NCBI GenBank assembly: GCA_036346405.1
Contig: CM070566.1
Coordinates: 18,595,533-18,659,532 of the forward strand
Length of the DNA stretch: 64,000 nt
Direction of reading: 5' to 3'
Source: Phyllostachys edulis
Taxonomy: Eukaryota > Streptophyta > Magnoliopsida > Poales > Poaceae
The position numbers were made by a program, and so were the translations under genes. Numbering within the stretch: position 1 is the first letter of the stretch; each line of letters opens with the position of its first letter. The notes beneath the pieces were generated by a model. It did no database searches, was not told the origin of the DNA, and was given only the letters and a program-made list of their open reading frames with translations. Shown here one piece after another: positions 32,533-43,529 of the stretch.

Positions 32533-33292
32533 TCAGCAGTTGCGAAGATCATGCCCTTCCTTTTTATGGAAAGGACACCACCTAGGCTTGTCGTTCTTCC
32601 AATCAGGGTGCTTACCTTTGCTTCGATCGGAGTACGGCTTGGAGCTTCGTGGCTCTTTATCGTTTACAGCCAAGACCTCCTTGGAACCGTTGGCTTGAGG
32701 TTTTTGACCCTTCGCCTTGTTCTTGGACTTCTTCGCTTTCTTATCCTTCTTCTTGCCACCTTCGCCTGGCTCTCGAGAGGTATTGTCTTCTTGATCAATG
32801 ATGTTATTCCACTCGACCGCCTCGGAAGCAGTCGCATATCGATCAGCCATCTCAAAGAGTTGGCTGACGATGAGTGGGAGGATTTAAAGCGATATCCTCC
32901 ATTATCCTTCTACTACGGACTCCTTGCTTGAAAGCCCTGATGACAGATGAGTCAGAAACTTCCAGAATTGAATTATGAACCTGGCTAAAGCGCTTGATGA
33001 ATTGGTGCAAGGTCTCGTGGTCGTTCTGTCTCATCCGGTGCAAGTTGTCCTCCTTCGCAGGGCGATTGTAGGTGCCTTGGAAGTTCGCTAGTAGAAGGTC
33101 GCAGAGGTGTTGCCAAGAATAGATCGACTCGAATGGTTGGTTTAATAACCACGATCGAGCAGACCCTTCGAGCACAGTTGGAAGGTAATTCGCCATTACA
33201 TGCTCTCCTCCTCTTACTGCTCGGACAGCTATTGTATAAATTTGAAGGAACTCGATGGGATTTTGGGATCCATCGAACTTCTCTATGATCAC
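32533..33292 (-). pseudogene. Gypsy gag (retrotrans_gag plus CCHC-like finger)
   Basis: 33292-32852 has the capsid-like gag block: YLPTVLEGSARSWLLNQPFE, WQHLCDLLLANFQGTYNRPA and ETLHQFIKRFSQVHNSI. The next frame (32850-32533) is lysine-rich (GGKKKDKKAKKSKNKAKGQK) and ends with WCPFHKKEGHDLRNC, a C-x2-H-x4-H-x4-C variant of the zinc knuckle. A frame change separates the two parts. Confidence 0.85.
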
Positions 33293-33484
33293 TGGTCGAA
33301 AACGAGGTGGCCAGCGAACAGCTCGGAGGTCAGGCGAGAATGTCCGACATCCGGTAATGACTTCTTGACGCCTCCTTTGCAGAAAAGAAGGGTTGATATC
33401 ACCAGGTGATCGTATTCAATGATACCCAAGAATGTGAGTTGACCCGACCGTAGTAGGTCTCGATCCCCACGAGGGAAATACTCC

Positions 33485-34728
33485 TCAGATTCCATCTGCC
33501 GCCGCAGATTTCCATGTCGAATGGTGAGCGATCACCTCGAGGGGCTTGTTGATTACCTGACATTCGAAGGACATTTCTTCGAGTAGGAGATCGATGCGAC
33601 TTGTCTTTGCGCCGATCTCCACACGGGTATTGTTCGAACGGTCGGTAGCCGAGAAAGTTGTATTGCTCGACTTCTGAATGATGTTGGCGAGGTGCTTCCA
33701 GTCTTGCCATCGTGGTCCGAAGCCTTTGTGCGATCTATTCGACGAAGAGGTCGTAGCCTGGCGCTCGGGCGAGCTCTTGAGTAGGGTTCTCGAGCAAGTC
33801 GTTGATGTGCTGGAGCTCTTGAGCTTCCTTTGATTGATACTGGATGCGTCTAGATAGATTTTTCTGGGCTGCAATTTTCTTCCGTCGAATAGCCTCAAGA
33901 TCTTCCACATCAGATCCTTGAGATTGTCTCAATGGAGTAAGAGTATGTCGAGGATTTTCCTCATGGTCATCAAAGTATTAGTTCTGTCCATCACCGGTGG
34001 TGCCCTTGCCATTGCCATGAAGGGACGCAGTGCGTGATCTTTGGGGAGTGTCCCTAGCTCGGTCTCTAGAAGAGTGACCTTGATCTAAGGGAATGACGAA
34101 GACCTCCCGTTGATGATTCTCACTTAGCTCGAGGCCTCCCACTTGAGGAGTAGTCGAGAGACACCATCTGGCGACTTGGAGTAATCCCCTCCAAGAAGGG
34201 GAACTCTGGGTTATAACCGTCTCCGTCCGCAGGTGTGATCTGCGGAGAGATGGTCGAATTTGCAGGAAAAGCATGCTTGATCCCGCTCTCTCTAGAGTTA
34301 TCCAGAGAGAGAGGACCACCAGATGCTGATGAAGCCCTAGAATTGTGACTTCCAGAACTTGTCTTACCAAGTCGGACCGCCTTAGGGGGACTTGGGCACT
34401 TAGAGGAAAAACTCTCGTCGTGTTGTGAGCCCGCCTGGGTGTCGTCCTGATTGTGGTCGGATTGACCCTTGTCCTTTGAGGGAATTGATTCCTCTGTTGG
34501 ACGTACTGTTATGGGGGATAAGGATCCCTCCTCAACTCTATCAGTGGCATGGTCTCCTGGATCTGCAGAAAGATCTCTGGAGGCAGCAACACCATCGGAT
34601 GAGTAGACACTCGGTTCGTAATCGAAACCGGCATCCATATCGACGGCTGCGTAATCTGTCAAGTCAAACCAGTTCTCCTCGTTCCATTCTCCTGCCATGA
34701 GTGCATGAGATTTGAAAAAAGAGAGCAT
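33485..34728 (-). pseudogene. Gypsy gag N-terminal region, degraded
   Basis: From 34728 the frame reads MLSFFKSHALMAGEWNEENW and is Ser/Asp-rich and low complexity. A later piece (33932-33735) is a charged helix (MRQSQGSDVEDLEAIRRKKI, AQELQHINDLLENPTQE). Position after the primer site and before the capsid block suggests the gag N-terminus. Frames are broken. Confidence 0.6.
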
Positions 34729-34752
34729 GTTGACAAGAGATTACTGGAAGAT

Positions 34753-34770
34753 CCCCACGGTCGGCGCCAA
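34753..34770 (-). promoter_or_regulatory. Gypsy primer binding site
   Basis: The minus strand reads TTGGCGCCGACCGTGGGG one base after the 5' LTR, a primer site common in grass Tat-type gypsy elements. Confidence 0.8.
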
Positions 34771-34771
34771 C

Positions 34772-35562
34772 TGTCGGTGTTTTAGAACCGATCTTACGTA
34801 AAGATTGTTTGATTCGAGGGTTCTCCTAGAATGGAATCACGCAGAGAGATTGACATGGGTATTTTTATACAGGTTCGGGCCTTCTCCGAGGAGAATAACA
34901 ACCCTACTCCTGTGTGTGTATGATATTGAGTGTATATTGTACAATCGGGAGAAAAGACTAAGACTATTACAGAAGACAGTGCCTATCTTCCCGGTTGCCT
35001 GCTGTGTTCTCCGATTGCCCTCCCCTTTCATCTCTGATCGCCACCTTTATATAATCGTGAAGGAGTAGCTGTTTCTCCAGGTGAAGAGGCGCCTCATTAT
35101 GTCTTGTAACGGGCGCATGTTTGCAGTAATCTCCGGAGTGTTAACTCCTTCATGCCGCCTGGCAGTTATTGATCAGAGATAATGGGGTATTACGTGCTAT
35201 TACTATGTAGAATAACAGCGTATGTTGACTACTTGGATTCCTTAATCAATTGGACCCACTCGTCTGTAGGTTTTATTGATCATAAGGTGATCGTAGCTAA
35301 CCTGGTCGTAGAAGAGCTTACGACCATGGGGTAGTCGTAGAATAACTTACGACTGGATAATGATCGTAGAAGAACTTACGACCATAAGGTGGTCGTAGCA
35401 AGACTTACGACTATGGGGGTGGTCGTAGAAGAACTTACGACCACCTGGTAGGCTTCTCCCTTGTAAATATAAGGGGTATACCTAGGGACCACATGACATC
35501 ATATTTACCCATAATAAGAATTATAGATAAAAGATAAAATGAGGATTATTAGATCCTCATCA
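34772..35562 (-). repeat. Gypsy 5' LTR
   Basis: About 790 bp, TGTCGGTGTTTTAGAACCGA at the left and GATCCTCATCA at the right. Matches 22442-23231. A GTCGTAG...CTTACGAC hairpin array lies at about 35285-35445. Confidence 0.92.
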
Positions 35563-35864
35563 TTTAGCCCCCCAGCTTCAAGTGAAAGTAACTTACTTGG
35601 TAAAGGAGTCGTAGATGGTCTTATGACCACGAGAAGGTCGTGGATAGATGGTCGAAGGAAAAACTCTTCGACATTTGTATTTCACTTTGACCAGGAATAT
35701 ACTTGGTCAAGAAGGTTACTTACGGCTATCAAATAGTCATAGTATGGTGATCGGAAGTAACACCTTTCTGATTGATATTTTATTTGGCCAGAAAGGCTTA
35801 GCCAAGAAAGTAATTTTGCTTGAGGTGAAAAAATGATAAAATGAGGATTATTAGATTCTCGTTA
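35563..35864 (-). mobile_element. Stump of a second tandem gypsy copy
   Basis: 35563-35833 repeats the 3' internal sequence 23232-23502 (purine tract, then the GTCGTGG...GAGGTGAAAAAA stretch). The last 30 bases (35835-35864) repeat the LTR end (GATAAAATGAGGATTATTAG...). The target duplication follows only after this stump, so the original insertion ended here. Confidence 0.85.
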
Positions 35865-37368
35865 GTACCCAAACTCGGTTGGGTACTTGAATGTTAGTCA
35901 CAATATATTTGGGCACCCAAATGGCCCTAGCAATAGTTTTATGCGAGCTAACATTCCTAGCAAACACATTGCCATTTATACCCTTCCTAAGCAAATAATG
36001 ATCATTATAAATAATAGGCTTAGGAGTGATACCCTTGGGACATTGTTTACCAATGTGTCCCTTTTCTCGGCAATTGTAGCAAATTGAGCTTTTGCTTCCC
36101 CTTGACGTCTTCTCATTTTGCTCAATGCCGACTTGCCTCTTCTTTGTTGACATTGACTTGTCATCCATTTGAATTGGGCACACTGAGGCAATGTGATCAT
36201 TCTTCTTGCATCCAAAGCATTTGATATTGTTGAATTGTTTTTCATTTTGCTTTTGGTTGCTCTTCACTATTTTCTTGGCGGTGAAACCAAGTCCTCTCTT
36301 ATCATTAATCTTGTTTGGACATATGGAGGCAAAGTGTCCATTTTCATGACAATCAAGACATTTGATATTCTTCGTGTGTCTTCCTTTGTGCATCATCTTG
36401 CTATTCTCCTTCTTCTTCTTGGGAGTGAAGCCAATTCCACTCTTATCTTGCAAGCATTTTTGCTTGCTCAATATTTCATCGAGAGTGGCCTTCCCTTTAT
36501 AGCTTCTATCCAAGTCATTCTTCAATTTTGTGACTTGGGCCTTGAGCTTATTGTTTCCCTCTACAAGGTTAGTACCACAAGACATAGAGGATATAGAAGC
36601 ATCTAATTTTGAGTAACAAGGCATATCAATTAAATCATCGCATGAGGTGGATACACTAATTTTAGATGTAATGTAAGAGTTAGGAACAACACATGGCATA
36701 TCATCTAATAATTTACAAGTAATGCCTACATCCACCTTAGAGCTATTGCATTCCTTGAGAAGGAGATATTTATGTTTTTCTTTTAGCATATCATAATCAT
36801 TTTGAAGAGAGATATGCTTTTCATTTAAAGCCTTGAACCTCATCTTCTCTTTTCCAATATATTCATTAAGCTCTTCTAACATATCCATCAACTCATCATA
36901 TGAAGGCTCATAATTATTTACCTCCTTTTTACCTTTAGCCATAAAGCAATGAGGCGATGTAGATGGAGTTGAGGTCTCATCATCGTCGGAGCTAGAAGTT
37001 GAGCATTCTTCTCCCGACGTCCATTCTTCTATGCAATCATCACTTGTGGAAGTGGATCTTTCATAATATTCTTGAAGATGGGTCCACATCTCATGAACGT
37101 TCTTGAGATCGCATATGGCATCAAACACATCTACACTCAAAGCACTAAATAAGGCATTAATTGCTTGAGCGTCGAGATGTAAGTATTTCTCTTCCTCATT
37201 TGTTTGAGCAAGATGATCCAATGGAGGAGAAAAGCCTACATCTAAAATCTGCTATATATTTTGGCCCATGGCTTTAAAATAACATGACATGCGGATTTTC
37301 CAATGAGCATAGTTTGTGTCATCAAATTGAGGTGCTTTACCTAGGTGCACTAAATCACTAGTCACCAT
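35865..37368 (-). pseudogene. Copia Gag, interrupted by the gypsy insertion, one nonsense codon
   Basis: The minus-strand start at 37368 opens MVTSDLVHLGKAPQFDDTNY and AHWKIRMSCYF, the N-terminal DUF4219/UBN2 pattern of plant Copia gag. Codon 39 (37254-37252) is TAG, apparently from TGG. The frame then stays open to the gypsy insertion: VFDAICDLKNVHEMWTHLQE, an acidic Ser/Thr linker, coiled coil (YDELMDMLEELNEYIGKEKM) and three zinc knuckles, CLDCHENGHFASIC, CFGCKKNDHIASVC and CYNCREKGHIGKQC. After 35865 the frame meets a stop inside the gypsy. In the uninterrupted order it would meet one five codons further on, at about 22427, so gag was the only ORF. Gag packages RNA; three fingers is more than the usual one. 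Confidence 0.85.
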
Positions 37369-37411
37369 CCTTTACTCTCTAGACGGTTAAGTCTAATAAA
37401 TGAGAGACTAA

Positions 37412-37423
37412 GCTCTGATACCA
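37412..37423 (-). promoter_or_regulatory. Copia primer binding site (initiator tRNA-Met)
   Basis: The minus strand reads TGGTATCAGAGC, complementary to the 3' end of plant initiator tRNA-Met, two bases after the 5' LTR. Confidence 0.93.
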
Positions 37424-37425
37424 CT

Positions 37426-40400
37426 TATAAGATCGAGGAGGCCGACTAGAGAGGGGGTGAATAGGCGGTTTAAAAACTTCTTTGGCTACAACCAATTTCT
37501 AATGCGAAAACTAATACAAATACGGTTTTTGCACAATTAAAGCCTAAATCAATTAGGTTCAACTAAGAGCACCAACAATACAAGTCTATTGATAAATGTA
37601 GTAATTAAAGAAAGACTTGTAAGCTAATCAATTTCAGCAATGTAAATTGCACAAGGTAAATCAAGCATTCATACACAATGAATAAGCAATTTAATACAAG
37701 GGATATAAATTGCAATATAGTAAAGCACAAGAATGCAAACCACAAAGACACGGCGATGTTTTACCGTGGTGTTCGGAGACTTGCCGGTCTCCCCTAATCC
37801 ACGTTGAGGCAAGCCCAAACCAATTGGACCGGCTCTACGAATTGAGCTCCCACCTCCGAGGTAAGTCCAACCACTTGGACCGGTTCCAAACTGAACCAAC
37901 ACCTCGCTCCACTAAGGTTGCTCCTTCCTCCACTCTGGAGATGGCGAGCACCACACCACTGACAAACACCGGGCCTTCTCACAAGTTTCTTTGAGAAGAT
38001 CACCGGACCAACGATGCCACCACGCCGTCTAGGTGTCGGCAAACACCAAGAGTAACAAGTCTCCAACTTTCACTTGACTTAATCAAGTGTCTAAGCTCAA
38101 GTGGATACTAAATCCACCACCTAAGGCAACACATGCACTTAGGGTTTGCTCTCTAACCTCACTAAGTGCAACACATGCACAAAAGAGAATGAGAGACTTG
38201 CTCTTTGCTCAATGGAATATCTAGAGGCACCAGCACACAACCAGCTGCCTCTCCCAACTTGCCAAGGTAGCTATATATAGCCCACACACAAAAACTAGCC
38301 GTTAGAAGCAAAGTCTACTTAAAAATCAGCACGAGCGGTAGTACCGCCAACCAATGGCCGGTACTACCGCACCTTCATTTTCAACACAGCAACGGCTACA
38401 AAACTAGCTGTTGGAACAAGACGCGGTACTACCGCCAACCAATACGCGGTAGTTCCGATTTCCAGAGCGGTACGACCACTTAGCTTGAGGTCCGAAAAAC
38501 ACCTCTTCTGGAAATAACGTACCGCCATTCAACAAACGGACATTCCGATATCCAGTAGTACCGAGTACACAACGCCGGTACTACCGCACTTCCAGAAAAC
38601 CCAAAATGCTCAAAATGCATTTGTTCTGGAAAAAGCGTACCCCTCAAGAATTTAGTACAACCAGCCTGCGGTAGTTCCGCACACACAGCGCCGGTACTAC
38701 CGCTCCACGAGTTTTGATCGAACCACTCAGTTCCGATCAGACTTCACACGTGGACGGCTCAGATCGATTTGAACTTTCGGACTACGCGTCTCAATCACAT
38801 GATTAAAGCACCGTCCGTTCGGACGGTCCAAACGTCCCACGGTATTACCGCCAAAGCAAATGTGGTACAACCGCTCAACAAGAGTTCTCATCACACATAC
38901 CGCAGGTACTCAGACGTTCAACAGAGCAACACATGCTCAACAAAGTGTAGTTCCACTAACATGACTCCGAATATCAGCAGAGCGAAGAGTTCCGCCGACA
39001 TAACGTCGGTACTACCATTTTTAGAGAAAAAGCATAACCTGGCTTTCAAGAACAACTCAATTGCAAAATACATTTGCAAATTGATGCCAGATGCACACAA
39101 GGCATGAAGGCAAGATTTTCAACAAGTTGCAAAACACATTTGCCAACTTTTAGAATCAAATCCACAACTAAAAGGTACATGGACTTAAGACATTTGCAAA
39201 ACACATTTGCAAACTAAAGTCATATGCTATAAAGAACATGCATGAGCCTCAACTATTTGCAAAACACATTTGCAAACAATAGCATCATGCCACAAGGATA
39301 AGGTGCACGGACCTAGACCATTTGCAAAACACATTTGCAAACTATAGTCACATGCTACAAGGGTTATCTATGAGCCACAACTATTTGCAAAACACATTCG
39401 CAAATATTGACAACATGTTAACACGAGCTAGAGCAAACACAATGAGCTATCAACATATGACTAACTCAAGCTACTAGTCAAGACCCCTCTTAATAGTATG
39501 GCAACCTATACTAGCAATCTTGTCTTCCAACCAAACAACAAGACCGGTAAAAGACTAGGAACAAATCCTTAGCCCCAGCTAGTCATACCTTTGCCTTGCA
39601 CAAACACTTGAAGCTTGATGATGCACATCTTCTCTTCAAGTCCGGGTTCTTGACTTGAAAGCTCATCAACACATGATGAGTTCCTTTACTTCGGGAACTT
39701 GACTTGATGCTCATCAACACATGATGACATCCTTCATCCCGAGTCTTGATATGCATCAACACATGATGCATCCTTTAACCAAGCTCTTGACTTGATGACG
39801 ATCAACTCATGATGTCATCCAAGGTCTCTAAACATATGGAACATAACCTATTCATTCAACTCATAGAAAATGTTAGTTCCACAATATGATTATCATTAAT
39901 TACCACACCATACCATTAACTTATAATGGTGGGACAAGATACCACAATCTTTCCTTCTTTGGTAATTGATGATAATCACTTCAATTGCACATAATTGAAA
40001 TAGATTGGTCTGAGTATATATGAACTACACAAGTTGTCTATACTCAAGGTTGTATATGAACTACACAAGTCTCATATACTCATATGAATATATTAACTAC
40101 ACAAGTTATATATACTCACAGATATGTTTCAAAGTAAAGATCCTTAATATATGTGGAAGGAGAATATGGATCAATACTAATAAAACCACAAAACATAGAG
40201 TGAACTTCCCCTAAATGTGTGCATACACAAATATGTAATGGAACCATATGCACATATTCAAGTTAGACTTTTGGTGGAGTTCATCCTATATTTTGGATCC
40301 GAGGAATGCAACAATATAACAGAATATGATGTCGAAAGCATACCTCTTGATCTTTAAATTCAACTGAGACTAAACATGAGATATAGCAATAGAATGGTTA

Positions 40401-40670
40401 GTCTCACAAATAGATTTATCATTATGAATGCATACCTGTTTGGATTTTTCTTTTTATATCCAAGCTGAGACTAAACATGGTATAACAATAGAAGTGTTAG
40501 TCTCACAAATAGATTTATCATTATGAATGCATACCTGTTTGGATTTTTCTTTTTATATCCAAGCTGAGACTAAACAATTGGTATATCTATAAGAGTGTTA
40601 GTTTCACAAATAGATTTTTCATTAATAACCAAAACTCCATTAACACGTAATGGCGGGTTTAGATTCTTCA
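37426..40670 (-). repeat. Copia 5' LTR
   Basis: 3245 bp, starting TATAAGATCGAGGAGGCCGA (TG decayed to TA) and ending GATTCTTCA. It carries the same repeat blocks as the 3' LTR: palindromes GCGGTACTACCGC (38335-39020), TTTGCAAA pairs (39060-39410), ATGATGA hairpins (39660-39780) and U3 tandem units (40016-40620). Confidence 0.92.
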
Positions 40671-40675
40671 TTGTG

Positions 40676-43529
40676 GCTATAAGAAGGAACCCTAGAGCCT
40701 CCCCTTGCCTCCCCTCTTCATCTCCTCGCTTTTAGAAGATTTCTCCAAAACGCCCACGCTTGAGTTTTAATTGCTGCGCTTCGACGCCGTGTCTAGCCGC
40801 TCTGGCGACACCACTGCCGCACCACCACCCTCATCACGTGTGCACGAAGACCAGGAAGCTACTCCCCCAAAGGGATTTGATTTTGGACCTCAATGCGCCC
40901 GGAATCGCTCTTCTCCTCTTGCTCCAGCCGCACCCTTTTTCTCCACCATTCTCCAGCCATCATCCATCTCCGACCCTCATTCTTGTTTCGGTGAGTTCCC
41001 CTCCCCGTGCTCTTGCTCATGCTCTCCTTCCCCGGCCTAGAGCACCATCGGACCACCATTTTGCCTTGCGCCTGTGGCTCCGCCGCTGCCACAAGCTCTA
41101 CCACTACCACACTGGTGCGCCGCTAAACTCGCCACTGATGCCCTGATGGCTGCCGTCCTCTTGGCGCCCCATTTCTGGCCTCACCCGGCGCCACCATCCC
41201 TTCTTCCACCGGCGGAGAGCCCAAGCCACCAAGCTCTAGAGAGCCCCTGTGCTGTCGGGTTAAAACCGGTAATGTTCATCCGTATTAACCCCCCTCCCCC
41301 TCTTTAATCAGTGTCGTTAGGGTAAATCCTCTTTGGTTAACGCTAAGGCAATCATTTTATTAATTAACTGATGTCTTAATGCTTCTTTGACTCACTGCCA
41401 GGTGGGACCCGAGCATAGTAATGGCACAATTAAAACCCGGTTTCTCTTCCCCTTCCGGCCGACATGTGGGCCCTGCAACCGCCCCTGTTCCCGTGAGCCC
41501 GTGGACTGGTGCACAGTGCATATTGACCTATCGGTCCATGCACTGTACACATGAGCCATGCCACTGTTCAGCGGGGCTTGCATGTCAGAGAGACTCTCTC
41601 CTTTTTCTTTTTTCTCGATTTAATTCAAATCCAAACTTCGGAAGCTCCATTCTCCTCCTTTATAACTCCAAAATTTATGAAATTTATTTCTAAATTTGTC
41701 TAAATTCAATATCTTGCTAATGGCGGTGGTCTTCTTCAATTTGGAGTTCATTTTCTATTTATTGTGTATTTATTTGTTCTCTTTGCTTGTTTGTTCTTTT
41801 CCGGTACTTTCGTCCGTGTGGAGTTCGAAGAAGCAGGAGATCTCCATTTCGATCAAGCATAAGACTACCAAGACTCTCTTGCCTTTAATCCAGGTGAGTC
41901 AATACTTTAATCAGTTTGAGCCTACATTTTATGCAAATTATATTCCTTTAAATTACCAAAATTGCATGCTCTAATTCTTTAAGCAAATGTATGTTAAATA
42001 TTAAGGTAGTTAAATATCCATTTGATGATTAATTAATTATTATACCATCCTTTGACAATTAAACCCATTATTCCATGTCACCCTAGTAACTATGTGGTAA
42101 TTACTAGTTATAGAGTGTACTTAAGCGGCATGCTAGTCTTGCTTAAGTACCGACACATTAAATGTCCTAATCATCATCTCTTAAACCATAAAATAATTTT
42201 TGACAGTCATTGGAGGTACATGACTGAAGTATTTGAATTAGATTGGTTTTACTTCCCCAAAACCCTAACAAACTATTATTACCACATCTGGACGGATGGT
42301 ATGATGGTGGGTGCTCACGTTGCACGAGAATACGTGGAATGTAGTATGAACCGTCCGAAAGACTTAAGGACTTAATCTTGGCATGACCTCCTATTGTAAA
42401 ACATGTGCAACCATAAGTCTGTAAAGTACAAGTTGGCTTAGTAAATTTATTAAACTATGAATGTCATCTCGCTGGAGGGGTAATGAGGAAGTGCAAGCAC
42501 AGGATACATTCCGGCTTGAATGGGACACCGATGTAAGTTGAAGTTGCCAGCTGCGCTAGTACATGACCAAGGAATCTTGTGGGGCAACGAGTTGATTATC
42601 TCTTGTGGGTAAAGTGTACAGTCTCTACAGAGTATAAACTATTTAAACAGTCGTGCCCATGGTCAAAGATGGACATGGGAACTTACTAGAGTTAGTTCTA
42701 TTTATAAAACTTTGTAGGTGGAATGAAAAACTGGTCGGGCAAATGTAACCCTGATTTTGGTTTTGTACTGGGTGGTCGTACACAGTGTTGTTAATAGGTG
42801 GATGTAACCACAATTAAAATTAAGCATAGGTGAAGGTAACATTCGCTATATTTAATATTACACAATTACTCTCTTTAATAAAATGCAATTTGGTTAAAAT
42901 GCTAAGTGTTAGGAATTTCTAATAGTGACATTTGAAAACATTGTTTTAGCAAATAAAAGAACCCGAGCCAATCCTTGTTAAACCTTGCACGTATTATTAC
43001 TGCATCTTGTATGTTGGCTCACGAGCACAGAAGTTGTGCTCATACTCGCTTTTTCCCCAAAACCTCAGAACCCGCGGATCATGGGGACTATGCCTACTAT
43101 GAAGATCCAGATGTCGACAGACAAGACAACGATGAAGAGTAGATTAGTTTTTTAGTTTAGGTCTCGTCCCAGTCTAGCTGGCTCAGTCGGTACTTGCATA
43201 CAACCAATATTATTTAAATCCTTGGGTAATATCGGTCGTACACGAGTTACCCTAGTCGCTTGCCTGTGGAGAGATGTACTCTCACCCTTTTGATTCCGCT
43301 ACTTTTGTAATGTAATTATTTGGTCTATTCGACCCTTATTGTAAAACTCGACCCAACGCGATATATGTCCACTCTGATGTTTGTAATATATTGGATGGTT
43401 TAGTTCACCACGTATATAATTTGATTCAGCAATGTATTTTGTGAGCTCTATCTACTGATCCAGAGAATGATCCAGAAAATAGTATAGTGTTTTCACAGAT
43501 AATTTAGATTTGCGAAATCCGATCCGACA
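40676..43529 (+). other. LARD-like LTR segment right of the Copia insertion, non-coding
   Basis: It begins GCTATAAGAAGGAACCCTAG, a TATA-like box with a C/T-rich leader, only 1 bp after the Copia target duplication. Open frames (40760-41146, 41421-41693) have no family motif. Further on come intron-like and GT-rich leader sequence (an AGGTGAGTCAATAC donor-like word near 41892), the phrase CTTGTGGGTAAAGTGTACAG (42602-42621, shared with the solo LTR at 52378-59281), and a transcript-end-like region to about 43529. Confidence 0.5.

Larger units (their letters stand above)
22442..35864 (-). mobile_element. Ty3/gypsy element (Tat-like) with antisense ORF, gag-pol decayed
   Basis: Inserted in the Copia gag region. 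The 5-bp duplication GTACC is exact at 22437-22441 and 35865-35869. Minus-strand order is 5' LTR (35562-34772), primer site, gag, protease, reverse transcriptase, RNase H, integrase, non-coding repeats, an antisense ORF on the plus strand, purine tract, 3' LTR (23231-22442). Order (integrase last), the primer site TTGGCGCCGACC and an antisense ORF before the 3' LTR fit the Tat group (Grande, RIRE2, Retand type). The right end carries an extra 302 bp from a second copy. Confidence 0.9.
16044..40670 (-). mobile_element. Gag-only Copia-type LTR retrotransposon with 3.2-kb LTRs
   Basis: Complete ends are present: LTRs run TG...CA in plus-strand reading, and a 5-bp duplication TTGTG flanks the element (16039-16043 and 40671-40675). 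On the minus strand the order is 5' LTR (40670-37426), primer site complementary to initiator tRNA-Met, gag, a non-coding tail, a purine-rich tract, then 3' LTR (20071-16044). With the two gypsy insertions removed, each LTR is about 3.25 kb and the internal region about 3.9 kb. No protease, integrase or reverse transcriptase remains, so it must have moved using enzymes from another Copia. The family may be SIRE/Maximus-like from the gag, but that is not certain. Confidence 0.9.
8654..43529 (+). mobile_element. Probable solo LTR of a LARD-like family, split by a MULE and a Copia element
   Basis: Inference from three pieces: 8654-8688 (starts TGTTGCCAAAATCATAAA), about 15083-16043, and 40676-43529 (ends GATCCGACA). 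With the MULE and Copia insertions removed, the remaining piece is about 3.85 kb, begins TG and ends CA. The flanks are TCCAC (8649-8653) and TCCGC (43530-43534), a duplication with one transition. It shares layout and words with the clearer solo LTR at 52378-59281, for example CTTGTGGGTAAAGT(G/A)TACA and a promoter-like TATAA box followed by a C-rich leader. It has no coding capacity. The ends are the weakest part of this call. Confidence 0.4.
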
